A DNA stretch of 64,000 nucleotides, from positions 716,655 through 780,654 of the forward strand of contig DGNO01000001.1 in NCBI GenBank assembly GCA_002389665.1, given 5' to 3'. The notes beneath the pieces were generated by a model. It did no database searches and was not told the origin of the DNA. It saw only the letters and a list, made by a program, of their open reading frames with translations. Shown here piece by piece: positions 18,049-26,864 of the stretch. This stretch comes from Rhodobiaceae bacterium UBA4490 (lineage in GTDB: Bacteria; Pseudomonadota; Alphaproteobacteria; Parvibaculales; Parvibaculaceae). Position numbers and translations under genes: made by a program. Numbering within the stretch: the stretch's first letter is position 1; every line of letters starts with the position of its first letter.

Positions 18049-19436
18049 CGAAGAAGCTCGAAGTCATATCCCCTGCCGATGGGTCGCTTTACGCCGAGCG
18101 GGAGCTGGCGGATGAGCGCGCCGTCATTGCTCTGCTTCACTCGGCCAAGAAAGCCCAGCAGGCCTGGTCGAAAGTGCCCCTGGAAGAGCGCGCGCATCTT
18201 TGCACGCGTTTCGTCGATGCCTTTTGCGCGATGAAAGACGAGATCGTGCCCGAACTTGCCTGGCAGATGGGCCGGCCCGTTGCCTTTGGCGCGGGTGAGG
18301 TTGCAGGCTTCGAAGAACGCGCGCGGGCGATGATCGGCCTTGCGAAAGAAGCGCTTTCTCCTTACGTGCCTCCCGCCAAGGAGGGCTTCACACGCTATAT
18401 CAAACGCGCGCCGCTGGGCGTCGTGCTTACCATTTCCGCCTGGAACTATCCTTATCTCATCGCCGTCAATTCCATTGTCCCCGCGCTCATGGCCGGCAAC
18501 AGTGTGGTTCTGAAAATGTCCCACCAGACACCGCTTTGCGCCGAGCGCCTGGCGCTTGCTATGGAAAAAGCGGGCGCGCCGGACGGCATCTTCCAGATCG
18601 TCCATATGGACCATGTAACGACGGCGAAGGCCGTCGCCCATCCGGATGTGAATTATGTCGCCTTTACCGGCTCGGTGAGCGGGGGCGCGGCCATCGAGCG
18701 GGCGGCGACGGGGCGCTTCATCGGTGTGGGGCTCGAGCTTGGCGGCAAGGACCCGGCCTATGTGCGCGCCGATGCGAACCTTACCCACGCGGTGGAAGGG
18801 CTGGTGGACGGCGCCTTCTTCAATTCCGGCCAATCCTGCTGCGGCATCGAGCGCATTTATGTGCATGAAAAACTCTATGAGGACTTCATCGACGCCTTCG
18901 AGAGCCTGACCCGCCAATATGTGCTGGGCGATCCGCTGGACCCTGAAACGACGCTCGGGCCCATGGTGCGGCCGGGGGCGGCGGAATTCGTGCGCGGGCA
19001 GATCACGGACGCGGTCCGCGCCGGCGCGCGCTCGCTGATCGACGAGGCGGAGTTTCCCGCTTCCCGCCCCGGCACCGCCTATCTCTCCCCGCATGTGCTG
19101 ACGGATGTCACGCATAAGATGAGCCTGATGCGGGACGAGACCTTCGGGCCTGCCGTCGGCATCATGAAAGTCGCCTCCGATGAAGACGCGCTGCAGCTGA
19201 TGAATGACAGCCCTTACGGGCTCACCGCCTCCATCTGGACGGAAGACGAAGAAGCCGCCATCCGGCTCGGCGACGGCGTCGAGACCGGCACGGTTTTCAT
19301 GAACCGGTGCGATTATCTCGATCCTTATCTCGCCTGGACGGGCGTCAGGGACTCAGGCCATGGCTGCACACTCTCGCCCTTTGGCTATGAAGCGCTGACG
19401 CGGCCGAAATCCTATCACCTGCGCACGAAGACCTGA
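18045..19436 (+). CDS. NAD(P)-dependent aldehyde dehydrogenase
   Basis: A 463-residue ALDH-superfamily enzyme that oxidises an aldehyde to a carboxylate. The catalytic Cys is C265 (FFNSGQSCC), the general base E231 (LELGGKDP), and the oxyanion Asn N133 (SAWNYP). It starts inside the stop codon of the GS-like ligase, so the two are made together. A natural substrate would be a gamma-glutamylated amino-aldehyde, as in the Puu pathway; this is inference from context. Length is slightly short but complete. Confidence 0.92.
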   Translation: MTKKLEVISPADGSLYAERELADERAVIALLHSAKKAQQAWSKVPLEERAHLCTRFVDAFCAMKDEIVPELAWQMGRPVAFGAGEVAGFEERARAMIGLAKEALSPYVPPAKEGFTRYIKRAPLGVVLTISAWNYPYLIAVNSIVPALMAGNSVVLKMSHQTPLCAERLALAMEKAGAPDGIFQIVHMDHVTTAKAVAHPDVNYVAFTGSVSGGAAIERAATGRFIGVGLELGGKDPAYVRADANLTHAVEGLVDGAFFNSGQSCCGIERIYVHEKLYEDFIDAFESLTRQYVLGDPLDPETTLGPMVRPGAAEFVRGQITDAVRAGARSLIDEAEFPASRPGTAYLSPHVLTDVTHKMSLMRDETFGPAVGIMKVASDEDALQLMNDSPYGLTASIWTEDEEAAIRLGDGVETGTVFMNRCDYLDPYLAWTGVRDSGHGCTLSPFGYEALTRPKSYHLRTKT

Positions 19437-19444
19437 GGCGTATC

Positions 19445-19861
19445 TCAGGTGCTCGCCGACCGTCCGAAATAATCCCGCATCGTGCCCGAGCCGAAGAGAA
19501 AGAGCGTGATTGCAATATAGGCCGCATATTCCAGCGCCATGGCGAGCCAGCGCCCATCATGAACCAGAAACTGCGTCGTCTCGATCAGGCAGACCAACGC
19601 CATCGCGCCATAGCCCGCAACGGTGGCAGGCGGTGTAAGCGGCCAGCGATAGAAAGTGCCGAGCAGAAAGACGATGGATGTGTAAAGCACGGAGAGCCAG
19701 TGTCCGGCCAGCATGAGCGGCGGGAAAAGCGGATTGGCGACGGGCGTCCACGGCACGTCGCCAAGCAGAAGCTCCGCCGTGCCCATCAACGCCCAAACAA
19801 GCAGCCCGGCATGCAGGAGGACGAGCCCCGCAAGCACCGCCTTGGCAAGTTTCTGCCCCAT
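19445..19861 (-). CDS. Integral membrane protein, about four transmembrane segments
   Basis: A 138-residue hydrophobic protein not assigned to a family. Likely membrane spans are AKAVLAGLVLLHAGLLVWAL, PLMLAGHWLSVLYTSIVFLLG, VAGYGAMALVCLIETTQFL and YAAYIAITLFLF. A short charged C-terminus ends RDYFGRSAST. The start at 19861 has AGGAGAGG just upstream; the longer frame to 20128 is antisense to the alcohol dehydrogenase promoter and gene and is rejected. It sits on the opposite strand within the ligase/ALDH/ADH cluster, so a transport role there is conceivable but unsupported. Confidence 0.7.
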   Translation of the reverse strand: MGQKLAKAVLAGLVLLHAGLLVWALMGTAELLLGDVPWTPVANPLFPPLMLAGHWLSVLYTSIVFLLGTFYRWPLTPPATVAGYGAMALVCLIETTQFLVHDGRWLAMALEYAAYIAITLFLFGSGTMRDYFGRSAST

Positions 19862-19975
19862 ATCCTCTCCTCCCTTTTCAGCTTCGCTTCCGGCTGCGAT
19901 ACTCCCCTCCATGCAGCCTGCATGAAAGCCTAGCACAGTGCCACGGGCGGCACTCAACCTTCCGGACAGCGACAG

Positions 19976-21154
19976 ATGGACGATCCTTATATTTCCCTTC
20001 AGGCGGCCTGGTCCTACCCCACGGCCACACGGTTCGGCGCCGGGCGGATCAAGGAGCTCAGCACCGTTTGCGACGCGCACGGCCTGCGCCATCCGCTTAT
20101 CGTCACCGATCCGGGCCTTGCAGGGCATGAAATGATCGCCGCCGCGCTGAACGATCTGGAAGAGGCCGGGCTTTCGCCTGCTCTCTTTTCAGCCATTCAA
20201 GGCAACCCGGTGGGCGCGAATGTGGAAGCGGGCCTTGCCGCCTACCGCGCAGGCCGCCATGACGGGGTGGTCGCTTTCGGGGGCGGCAGCGCGCTCGATG
20301 CGGGCAAGGCCATTGCCTTCATGAGCGGGCAGACGCGCCCGCTTTGGGATTTCGAGGACCGGGAGGACTGGTGGACCCGCGCCGACGCGAGCGGGATCGC
20401 GCCCGTCATTGCCGTGCCGACCACTGCGGGCACGGGCTCTGAAATGGGCCGCGCCGCCGTCATCACCGACGAGCGCGATCACACGAAGAAAATCATCTTC
20501 CACCCGAAAATGCTGCCCGTGGAAGTGATCTGCGATCCGGAATTGACCTGCGCCCTGCCCGCCGCCATCACGGCGGCAACGGGCATGGACGCGCTCTCCC
20601 ATTCCCTTGAAGCTTATTCAAGCCGCATCTGGCACCCGATGAGCCAGGGCATTGCGCTCGAAGCCATGCGCCTGGTGCACCGCTGGCTGCCCGAAGCAGT
20701 GAAGGACGGGGAGAACGTCGCTGCCCGCGCCCGCATGATGGCCGCTTCCTCCATGGGCGCGGTCGCCTTTCAAAAAGGGCTCGGCGCGATGCATGCGATG
20801 AGCCATCCCTGCTCTTCTCTTTGCGGCACCCATCATGGGCTCACCAACGCCGTCGTCATGCCTTATGTGCTGCTCCATAACCGGCGCGCCATTGCCTATA
20901 AGATCGATGCGCTGGCGCGGTATCTCGATCTGCCGCGCCAGGATTTCGCGGGCTTCCTCGATTGGGTGGTGGAGCTGCGCCAGAAGATCGGCATTCCGGC
21001 GACACTCGCCGAAATCGGCGTGACAAGTGATCTTATTCCCCGCCTTGCCGCCATGGCGCTGGAGGACCCCTCGAATGGCGGCAATCCGGTGGAGATGGAT
21101 CAGGGCGCTTATGAAACGCTTTTCCAAAAGGCGATCGACGGCGATCTGAGCTGA
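19976..21154 (+). CDS. Iron-containing (group III) alcohol dehydrogenase
   Basis: A 392-residue Fe-ADH. NAD-binding GGGSALDAGKA is followed by PTTAGTGSE, and metal ligands are seen as Asp and His in GMDALSHSLEAY and His in HAMSHP and HHGLTNAV. Members oxidise primary alcohols or reduce aldehydes such as succinic semialdehyde. It lies about 540 bases after the ALDH, separated by the membrane-protein gene on the other strand. With the GS-like ligase it could act on an amino alcohol before the ALDH. The ribosome site is weak (GGACAG). Confidence 0.9.
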   Translation: MDDPYISLQAAWSYPTATRFGAGRIKELSTVCDAHGLRHPLIVTDPGLAGHEMIAAALNDLEEAGLSPALFSAIQGNPVGANVEAGLAAYRAGRHDGVVAFGGGSALDAGKAIAFMSGQTRPLWDFEDREDWWTRADASGIAPVIAVPTTAGTGSEMGRAAVITDERDHTKKIIFHPKMLPVEVICDPELTCALPAAITAATGMDALSHSLEAYSSRIWHPMSQGIALEAMRLVHRWLPEAVKDGENVAARARMMAASSMGAVAFQKGLGAMHAMSHPCSSLCGTHHGLTNAVVMPYVLLHNRRAIAYKIDALARYLDLPRQDFAGFLDWVVELRQKIGIPATLAEIGVTSDLIPRLAAMALEDPSNGGNPVEMDQGAYETLFQKAIDGDLS

Positions 21155-21176
21155 GCCGCCCGGCCTTCAAGTTCAA

Positions 21177-21205
21177 TTGTCCCGCGCTCGGCGATTATGT
21201 ATGGT
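21177..21205 (+). promoter_or_regulatory. Possible sigma70-type promoter of panC
   Basis: TTGTCC (21177-21182), 17 bases, then TATGGT (21200-21205), ending 34 bases before the panC start. Both hexamers deviate from consensus, so this is tentative. Confidence 0.35.
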
Positions 21206-21239
21206 CCGGCCCGGTTGAACGGCCTTTGGGGAGAGAGTG

Positions 21240-22106
21240 ATGGCGCTCGACATGCAATATGGAATTCCGGTCGCCCGCACCATCGCGGAGTTGCGCGAAA
21301 CGGTGAACGCCTGGCGCAAGGAGGGTCTGCGTGTCGGCTTCGTGCCCACCATGGGCGCGCTTCATGAAGGCCATCTCTCGCTGGTCGATCTGGCGGGCGC
21401 GGATACGGACCGCGTCGTCGTTTCGATCTTCGTCAATCCGACGCAGTTCGCCCCCGGTGAGGATTTCGAAGCCTATCCGCGCACGGAAGCGGCGGATGCG
21501 GAAAAGCTTTCCGCCCGCGCCCATCTCATCTTCGCGCCCAGCGCGGCGGAAATGTATTCACCCGATTTTTCAACGAGCGTGCATGTCATGGGCGTGACGG
21601 AAGATCTCGACGGCGCGGCGCGGCCCACCCATTTTGCCGGGGTGGCGACGGTCGTCACGAAACTCCTGCTCGCGGTACTGCCCGACAAGGCAGTGTTCGG
21701 CGAGAAAGACTATCAGCAGCTTCTCACCATCAAACGCATGGTGCGCGATCTCAATATCCCGGTGGAAATCATCGGCGGGCCGACGCACCGCGAGGAAGAC
21801 GGCCTCGCCCGCTCCTCCCGCAATGCCTATCTGAGCGCCGAGGAACGCCAATCCGCCGGCAAGCTCAATGTCATCCTGCGCGAAACCGCCCATGCGGTTG
21901 CCAAAGGCGCGCCCATTGCGGCAGCGACGGAAGCGGGTATTACAGCGATCAAGGAAGCGGGCTTTCAAAGCGTCGATTACCTGGAAGTGCGCAACGCCGA
22001 GACGCTGGAGCCCTTTGCCGGCGACAAACCCGATGTGCCCGCACGCATTCTCGTCGCGGCCCGGATCGGCAAGACGCGGCTGATCGACAATATGCCGGTG
22101 GGATGA
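21240..22106 (+). CDS. panC: Pantothenate synthetase
   Basis: A 288-residue enzyme joining pantoate and beta-alanine with ATP, the last step of pantothenate (CoA precursor) synthesis. The nucleotidyl-transferase HIGH-like motif is in PTMGALHEGHLSLVDLA; FVNPTQFAPGEDFEAYPR and GEKDYQQL are the standard substrate-binding segments; SSRNAYLS is near the end. GGGGAGAG precedes the ATG at 21240; a GTG one codon earlier is possible. panB is not in the window. Confidence 0.96.
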   Translation: MALDMQYGIPVARTIAELRETVNAWRKEGLRVGFVPTMGALHEGHLSLVDLAGADTDRVVVSIFVNPTQFAPGEDFEAYPRTEAADAEKLSARAHLIFAPSAAEMYSPDFSTSVHVMGVTEDLDGAARPTHFAGVATVVTKLLLAVLPDKAVFGEKDYQQLLTIKRMVRDLNIPVEIIGGPTHREEDGLARSSRNAYLSAEERQSAGKLNVILRETAHAVAKGAPIAAATEAGITAIKEAGFQSVDYLEVRNAETLEPFAGDKPDVPARILVAARIGKTRLIDNMPVG

Positions 22107-22140
22107 AAGGCCGCCACACCTTCACATGGCGCCGCCTTCC

Positions 22141-22169
22141 ATGGACCCCGGGACGAGCCCGGGGTGACG
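22141..22169. repeat. Palindromic repeat, copy 1
   Basis: TGGACCCCGGGACGAGCCCGGGGTGACG type element: arms ACCCCGGG/CCCGGGGT around a short loop, with TGGA on one side and TGACG on the other. First of three related copies between panC and the DUF1489 gene. Confidence 0.8.
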
Positions 22170-22214
22170 GTTTGTGTGCGTTGAAAGGCAAGGCGCATAC
22201 CTTATCGCACGCGT

Positions 22215-22243
22215 GTCACCCCGGCCCCCGAGCCGGGGTCCAC
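22215..22243. repeat. Palindromic repeat, copy 2 (inverted)
   Basis: GTCACCCCGGC followed by the loop and GCCGGGGTCCA. It is the same element as copy 1 in the opposite orientation, 45 bases further on, with compensating changes that keep the stem paired. Copies 1 and 2 could also pair with each other as a larger hairpin. Confidence 0.8.
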
Positions 22244-22272
22244 AAAGCGTTTCAGCTTGCCGAAAAGGCCGC

Positions 22273-22303
22273 ATGGACCCTCGGGTCGAGCCCGAGGGTG
22301 ACG
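22273..22303. repeat. Palindromic repeat, copy 3
   Basis: Same orientation as copy 1: TGGACCCTCGGG and CCCGAGGGTGACG arms around TCGAG. The stem bases differ from copies 1 and 2 in a paired way, so structure rather than sequence is conserved. It ends 17 bases from the 3' end of the DUF1489 gene. Confidence 0.8.
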
Positions 22304-22319
22304 AGAGAGAGAGAACTAC

Positions 22320-22754
22320 TTAAAGCAGCCCGAGCGCGCGTAGTTCGGCGCGCATTTCAGGGGGCATGTCGCCCGCCTCGCCTTCACCGCTGATATCTTC
22401 CGGCGCATCTTCCACCTTCAGATAGCGCCAGCCCTGGAAGGGACGCCGGGCGCGCAGTTCTGTTTGCACAACTTCCGGGTCGAGCACCAGACGGCAGCGG
22501 CGGATACCTTCTTCATCGGTAAAAGTTTCGACGTCCAAAAGCCGCTGGCGGCAACGGATGGAGCCCTTCATCACCCAGTAAAGCGAGCCGCCGTCCAGAA
22601 GCTCGTCGGCGCGTTTCGGCACCATGCGGGTGATATGGGCGATGACGTCAGGCAGGCCCGCCTCGCGCTTTTGCTGGCGGCGCATGGCCTGCCATTTCAC
22701 CAGTTCGTCCGGCTCCTCAACGCCAACGCATAATTTGATCAGATGCAGTGTCAC
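22320..22754 (-). CDS. DUF1489 family protein
   Basis: A 144-residue protein of a small alphaproteobacterial family of unknown function, recognised from its N-terminus TLHLIKLCVGVE and the internal YWVMKGSIRCRQRLLDV segment. It starts with GTG at 22754, which overlaps the mccA stop as GTGA, so its translation is probably coupled to mccA. Acidic stretch EDISGEGEAGD near the C-terminus. The palindromic repeats lie just beyond its stop and may end the transcript. Confidence 0.85.
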   Translation of the reverse strand: MTLHLIKLCVGVEEPDELVKWQAMRRQQKREAGLPDVIAHITRMVPKRADELLDGGSLYWVMKGSIRCRQRLLDVETFTDEEGIRRCRLVLDPEVVQTELRARRPFQGWRYLKVEDAPEDISGEGEAGDMPPEMRAELRALGLL

Positions 22755-24766
22755 GCATTCTCCTCGAAGGTCAGCAAGACGGCGCCCCCTTCGACCTGAT
22801 CCCCCGCCTCGACATTCACCGCGCCGACCGTGCTTTCGCCCGCCGCCTGCAGTGTCTGTTCCATCTTCATGGCCTCCAGCACGATGAGCGCATCACCTTT
22901 ACGCACCTTCTGGCCGGCTTTGGCAAGCACCTGAATGATCTTGCCCGGCATGGGCGCGGTGAGCGCGCCGCTGCCCGCCTCATCGGCAAGATCGACATCG
23001 AGCGGATTGGGCCGCGCGAACTCGAAAGCCGCGCCGCGCCACATCAGAGTAAAGCCGTCTTTCAGCTCGATTACACCGGCAGAAAGCCGCTTACCATCCA
23101 CAAGCGCGTGAAGCGTGCCGTCTTCATCGAGACTGCCTTCCACATAAAGATGCTGGTCTTCCGCCGTCACCTGCCAGCCATGGCGATGGGCCCGCAACTC
23201 AAGTTCCAGCACCTCCCCGCCGAAAAGCAGCCTCAAGCGCTCGGTGCGCGCCCCGCCCAGCACCCAGCCGTCTTTAAGCGCCCAGGGGGAATGATAATCC
23301 TCCCCGAGAAGAGCAAGTTCTTCCGGCCCTTCCTCACGCGCCAAAACCTCATGCAGCGCGGCAAGCGCAAGGACATCCGCACCGGGGCGCGCTCCCGCAG
23401 GCACCAGCGCGTCCAGATGCCGGTCGATAAAGCCCGTGTCGATTTCCCCGTCCCCGAAAGCCTTGTTACCCGCCACGGCGGCAAGGAAGGAGACATTGCT
23501 TTTCAGCCCGGCGATCTGGGTTTCCTCAAGCGCGGTTTTTAGGCGGCGCAGCGCCCCTTCGCGCGTTTCATCCCAGACGATAAGCTTGGCGATCATGGGA
23601 TCGTAAAACATCGAGACCGCATCGCCCTCGCGCACGCCCGTGTCGATGCGCACGAAGTCGGTTTCCTCGGCAAGGCGCAGCCGGTGCAGCGTGCCGGTGG
23701 AAGGGAAGAATTTCTTCGCCGGGTCTTCGGCGTAAATCCGCGCCTCAATGGCATGGCCCTGAATTTCAAGATCGCTCTGCATCGCGGGCAAGGGCTCGCC
23801 TGCGGCAACGCGCAGCTGCCACTCGACAAGGTCCTCGCCGGTGATCATCTCTGTCACGGGATGCTCCACCTGGAGGCGGGTATTCATTTCCATGAAGAAG
23901 AATTTATCCGCGCTGAGCCCGCCCGAGGCATCGGCGATGAACTCGATCGTGCCCGCCCCTTCATAGCCGATGGCCTTGGCCGCGGCGACCGCCGCCTCGC
24001 CCATGGCTTGGCGCATGTCTTCGGGCATGCCGGGCGCCGGTGCCTCTTCCAGCACTTTCTGGTGGCGGCGCTGCAAGGAGCAGTCGCGCTCGAAAAGATA
24101 AACCGCCTCGCCGTGAGAATCCGCGAAGACCTGAATTTCGATATGGCGGGGCTGCGTGACGAATTTTTCGATCAGCACGCGCTCATCGCCGAACGCGGAC
24201 GCGGCCTCGCGCTGTGCCGATTGCAGCGCTTTGTCGAACTCCGCCGCCGCCTCGACCTTGCGCATGCCCTTGCCGCCGCCGCCCGCCACCGCTTTGATGA
24301 GGACGGGATAGCCGATCTTCTCTGCTTCCGCTTTCAGGAAAGCCGGGTCCTGATTGTCCCCGTGGTAGCCGGGCACGACGGGCACGCCCGCCTTTTCCAT
24401 CAGGGCCTTTGCCGCATCTTTCAGCCCCATCGCCTTGATGGCACTGGCGGGCGGGCCGACAAAGACAATGCCCGCCTTGGCGCAGGCGTCCGCAAAGGCG
24501 GCTTTTTCGGAGAGAAAACCGTAGCCGGGGTGAATAGCCTCCGCGCCCGATTTTCTGGCGACATCCAGAATCTTCTCGGCAACGAGATAGCTTTCATTCG
24601 CAGGCGACGGGCCGATGTAATAGGCCTCATCCGCCAGCGCCACATGCAGCGCGTCGCGGTCGGCATCGGAGAAAACAGCGATCGTGCGCAGACCCATGGC
24701 TTTCGCGGTGCGCATGACGCGCACGGCAATTTCGCCCCGGTTGGCTATGAGCAGGGAATTGAACAT
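22751..24766 (-). CDS. mccA: Methylcrotonyl-CoA carboxylase biotin-containing (alpha) subunit
   Basis: A 671-residue biotin carboxylase plus biotin carrier subunit. N-terminal ANRGEIAVRVMRTAK, the ATP-grasp GGGGKGMRKV loop, CSLQRRHQKVLEEAPAP and EMNTRLQVEHPVTE are the biotin-carboxylase core; EAMKMEQ near the C-terminus carries the biotinyl Lys. It carboxylates biotin with bicarbonate and ATP for transfer by MccB in leucine breakdown. Assignment to MCC rather than PCC rests on its pairing with the MccB-type subunit six bases upstream and on ivd in the region. A second, PCC-type pair lies at 40-44 kb. Confidence 0.92.
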   Translation of the reverse strand: MFNSLLIANRGEIAVRVMRTAKAMGLRTIAVFSDADRDALHVALADEAYYIGPSPANESYLVAEKILDVARKSGAEAIHPGYGFLSEKAAFADACAKAGIVFVGPPASAIKAMGLKDAAKALMEKAGVPVVPGYHGDNQDPAFLKAEAEKIGYPVLIKAVAGGGGKGMRKVEAAAEFDKALQSAQREAASAFGDERVLIEKFVTQPRHIEIQVFADSHGEAVYLFERDCSLQRRHQKVLEEAPAPGMPEDMRQAMGEAAVAAAKAIGYEGAGTIEFIADASGGLSADKFFFMEMNTRLQVEHPVTEMITGEDLVEWQLRVAAGEPLPAMQSDLEIQGHAIEARIYAEDPAKKFFPSTGTLHRLRLAEETDFVRIDTGVREGDAVSMFYDPMIAKLIVWDETREGALRRLKTALEETQIAGLKSNVSFLAAVAGNKAFGDGEIDTGFIDRHLDALVPAGARPGADVLALAALHEVLAREEGPEELALLGEDYHSPWALKDGWVLGGARTERLRLLFGGEVLELELRAHRHGWQVTAEDQHLYVEGSLDEDGTLHALVDGKRLSAGVIELKDGFTLMWRGAAFEFARPNPLDVDLADEAGSGALTAPMPGKIIQVLAKAGQKVRKGDALIVLEAMKMEQTLQAAGESTVGAVNVEAGDQVEGGAVLLTFEENA

Positions 24767-24772
24767 GAAACC

Positions 24773-26380
24773 TCACATCCTGAAGACGCCGAAGCGGGTT
24801 TCGGGAATGGGCGCGTTGAGCGAAGCGGAAAGGGAGAGCGCCATGACGCGGCGGGTTTCCTCCGGCGTGATGATGCCGTCATCCCAAAGCCGCGAGGTGG
24901 CGAAATATGGATGCCCCTCTTCCTCATATTGCCCGCGAATGGGCGCCTTGAAGGCGTCTTCGTCTTCCGCGCTCCAGCTTTCCCCGCGCGCTTCCATGCC
25001 GTCCCGCTTGACCGTGGCAAGGACGCTCGCCGCCTGCTCCCCGCCCATAACGGAGATGCGCGAATTCGGCCAGGCATAAAGGAAACGCGGCGAATAGGCC
25101 CGCCCGCACATGCCGTAATTGCCCGCGCCGTAAGAGCCGCCGACAAGCACGGTGAATTTCGGCACCTGAGCGGAGGCGACCGCCGTCACCATCTTCGCCC
25201 CGTCCTTGGCGATGCCGCCCGTTTCATATTGGCGGCCCACCATGAAGCCGGAAATGTTCTGCAGGAAAAGCAGCGGAATGCGCCGCTGGCAGCACAGCTC
25301 GATGAAATGCGCGGCTTTAAGCGCGGACTCCGAAAAGAGAATGCCGTTATTGGCGATGATGCCCACGGGATAACCGTGAATATGAGCAAAACCCGTCACC
25401 AGCGTCGTGCCGTAAAGCTTTTTGAATTCGTCGAATTCCGAACCATCCACCAGCCGGGCAATGACTTCGCGGATGTCATATTGGATGGAAAGCGAATAAG
25501 GCACGATGCCATTCAGCTCCGCCGGATCGTAAAGCGGCTCGCGCGGCGCGCTGAGCGGAATGGCAATGCTCTTCTTCCGGTTCAAAGTCGCAACAATGCG
25601 CCGCGTAATGGCAAGCGCATGGGTGTCATCCTGGGCGTAATGGTCCGTCACGCCGCTTTTACGCGAATGAACGTCAGCCCCACCCAGATCCTCGGCGCTG
25701 ACTACTTCACCCGTCGCCGCTTTTACGAGCGGCGGGCCGCCCAGAAAGATCGTGCCCTGCTGGCGCACGATCACGGTCTCATCCGACATGGCCGGCACAT
25801 AGGCCCCGCCCGCCGTGCACGAGCCCATAACCACCGCGATTTGCGGAATGCCCTTGGCGGACATATTGGCCTGGTTGAAAAAGATCCGCCCGAAATGCTC
25901 TTTATCCGGAAAGATGTCGGCCTGGTTCGGCAGGTTCGCGCCGCCCGAATCCACCAAATAGATGCAGGGCAGATGGTTCTGCAGCGCGACTTCCTGCGCG
26001 CGCAAATGCTTCTTCACCGTTTCAGGATAATAGGTGCCGCCCTTGATCGTCGCATCGTTGCAGACGATGACGCATTCCTGCCCCGAGACGCGGCCTATAC
26101 CTGTGATAATGCCTGCCGCATGAATGTCCCCGCCATAAAGCCCGTAGGCGGCCATGGGCGAAAGTTCGAGAAAAGGCGTGCCGGGATCGATCAATCCCAT
26201 CACCCGTTCGCGCGGTAAAAGCTTGCCGCGTGAAACGTGGCGTTCACGTGAGCGCTGATCGCCGCCGCTTGCATGTTTTTCACGCTGGCGGGAAAGGTCT
26301 TCAAGAATCCCCTGCATGCTGGCAAGGTTTTCCTGATAACGTTCATCGCGGGTCGAGATGGAGCTTTTAAGAACGGCCAT
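24773..26380 (-). CDS. mccB: Methylcrotonyl-CoA carboxylase carboxyltransferase (beta) subunit
   Basis: A 535-residue carboxyltransferase that moves CO2 from biotin to 3-methylcrotonyl-CoA. Typical segments: [81 protein letters not shown] and [16 protein letters not shown]. The NLPNQAD and GGEQAA segments are characteristic of MCC-beta. ATG 26380 has GGAGG ten bases upstream; the longer frame to 26437 crosses the divergent promoter. First gene of an mccB-mccA-DUF1489 run. Confidence 0.95.
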   Translation of the reverse strand: MAVLKSSISTRDERYQENLASMQGILEDLSRQREKHASGGDQRSRERHVSRGKLLPRERVMGLIDPGTPFLELSPMAAYGLYGGDIHAAGIITGIGRVSGQECVIVCNDATIKGGTYYPETVKKHLRAQEVALQNHLPCIYLVDSGGANLPNQADIFPDKEHFGRIFFNQANMSAKGIPQIAVVMGSCTAGGAYVPAMSDETVIVRQQGTIFLGGPPLVKAATGEVVSAEDLGGADVHSRKSGVTDHYAQDDTHALAITRRIVATLNRKKSIAIPLSAPREPLYDPAELNGIVPYSLSIQYDIREVIARLVDGSEFDEFKKLYGTTLVTGFAHIHGYPVGIIANNGILFSESALKAAHFIELCCQRRIPLLFLQNISGFMVGRQYETGGIAKDGAKMVTAVASAQVPKFTVLVGGSYGAGNYGMCGRAYSPRFLYAWPNSRISVMGGEQAASVLATVKRDGMEARGESWSAEDEDAFKAPIRGQYEEEGHPYFATSRLWDDGIITPEETRRVMALSLSASLNAPIPETRFGVFRM

Positions 26381-26424
26381 TTGCCGCATGCCTCCGTTTA
26401 TCGTTCTGGCGGCGCGTGGTAGAA

Positions 26425-26443
26425 TAGTTCGTGACACTAACTA
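26425..26443. promoter_or_regulatory. Operator-like inverted repeat in the mccB / NTF2 divergent promoter
   Basis: TAGTTCGTG-A-CACTAACTA: two 9-base arms around a central A, matching at eight of nine positions. On the + strand a possible promoter overlaps it (TTATCG, 16 bases, TAGAAT at 26420-26425). The place between divergent genes fits a repressor site, possibly for a leucine-degradation regulator. Confidence 0.5.
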
Positions 26444-26465
26444 CTTTGGGGGGGAGCATAGCCAC

Positions 26466-26861
26466 ATGTTAGCTGAAGCCAAGACTTTTCTGGACCGCTG
26501 GCACGGGTACATGAAAAAGCCCGATCCGGCTCTTCTGGACGGTTTGCTCGCCGAAAACGCCTCGATTTCCTCCCCCGCTTATTTCAAGCCCAAACAGTCT
26601 AAAGCCTATGTGGCGGCCATTCTAACGGCGGTGAACGAGGGTTTCGAGGATTTCCGCTACACAAAAGAGTGGGTCGACGGGCGCGAGATGATTCTCGAAT
26701 TCGAGGCGCGCATCGGCGAAACCCAGCTCAAGGGCATCGACCGGATCACGGTGGATGGCGAAGGCCGCCTTCAGCATATCGAAGTGCTGATCCGCCCCCT
26801 CAACGGCCTCATCGCTTTGGCCGAGCACGTCAAAGCCTGTCTTGCAAAGGAAGCTGCCTGA
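26466..26861 (+). CDS. NTF2-like / SnoaL-type small protein
   Basis: A 131-residue protein with the look of the NTF2-like cone fold: FLDRWHGYMKKPDPALLDGLLAENASISSPAYF, then a helix with VAAILTAVNEGFEDF, then paired strands including LEFEARIGETQLKGIDRITVDGEGRLQHIEVLIRP. Such proteins are small-molecule isomerases, hydrolases or binders. ATG 26466 follows a G-rich site (GGGGGGGAG). The esterase gene begins three bases after its stop, so the two are probably one transcript. Confidence 0.78.
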   Translation: MLAEAKTFLDRWHGYMKKPDPALLDGLLAENASISSPAYFKPKQSKAYVAAILTAVNEGFEDFRYTKEWVDGREMILEFEARIGETQLKGIDRITVDGEGRLQHIEVLIRPLNGLIALAEHVKACLAKEAA

Positions 26862-26864
26862 CCC

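Noticed and set aside
23684..26218. An 844-codon + strand ORF across mccA and mccB
   Set aside because: Antisense shadow of the MCC genes with no recognisable domain and no ribosome site.
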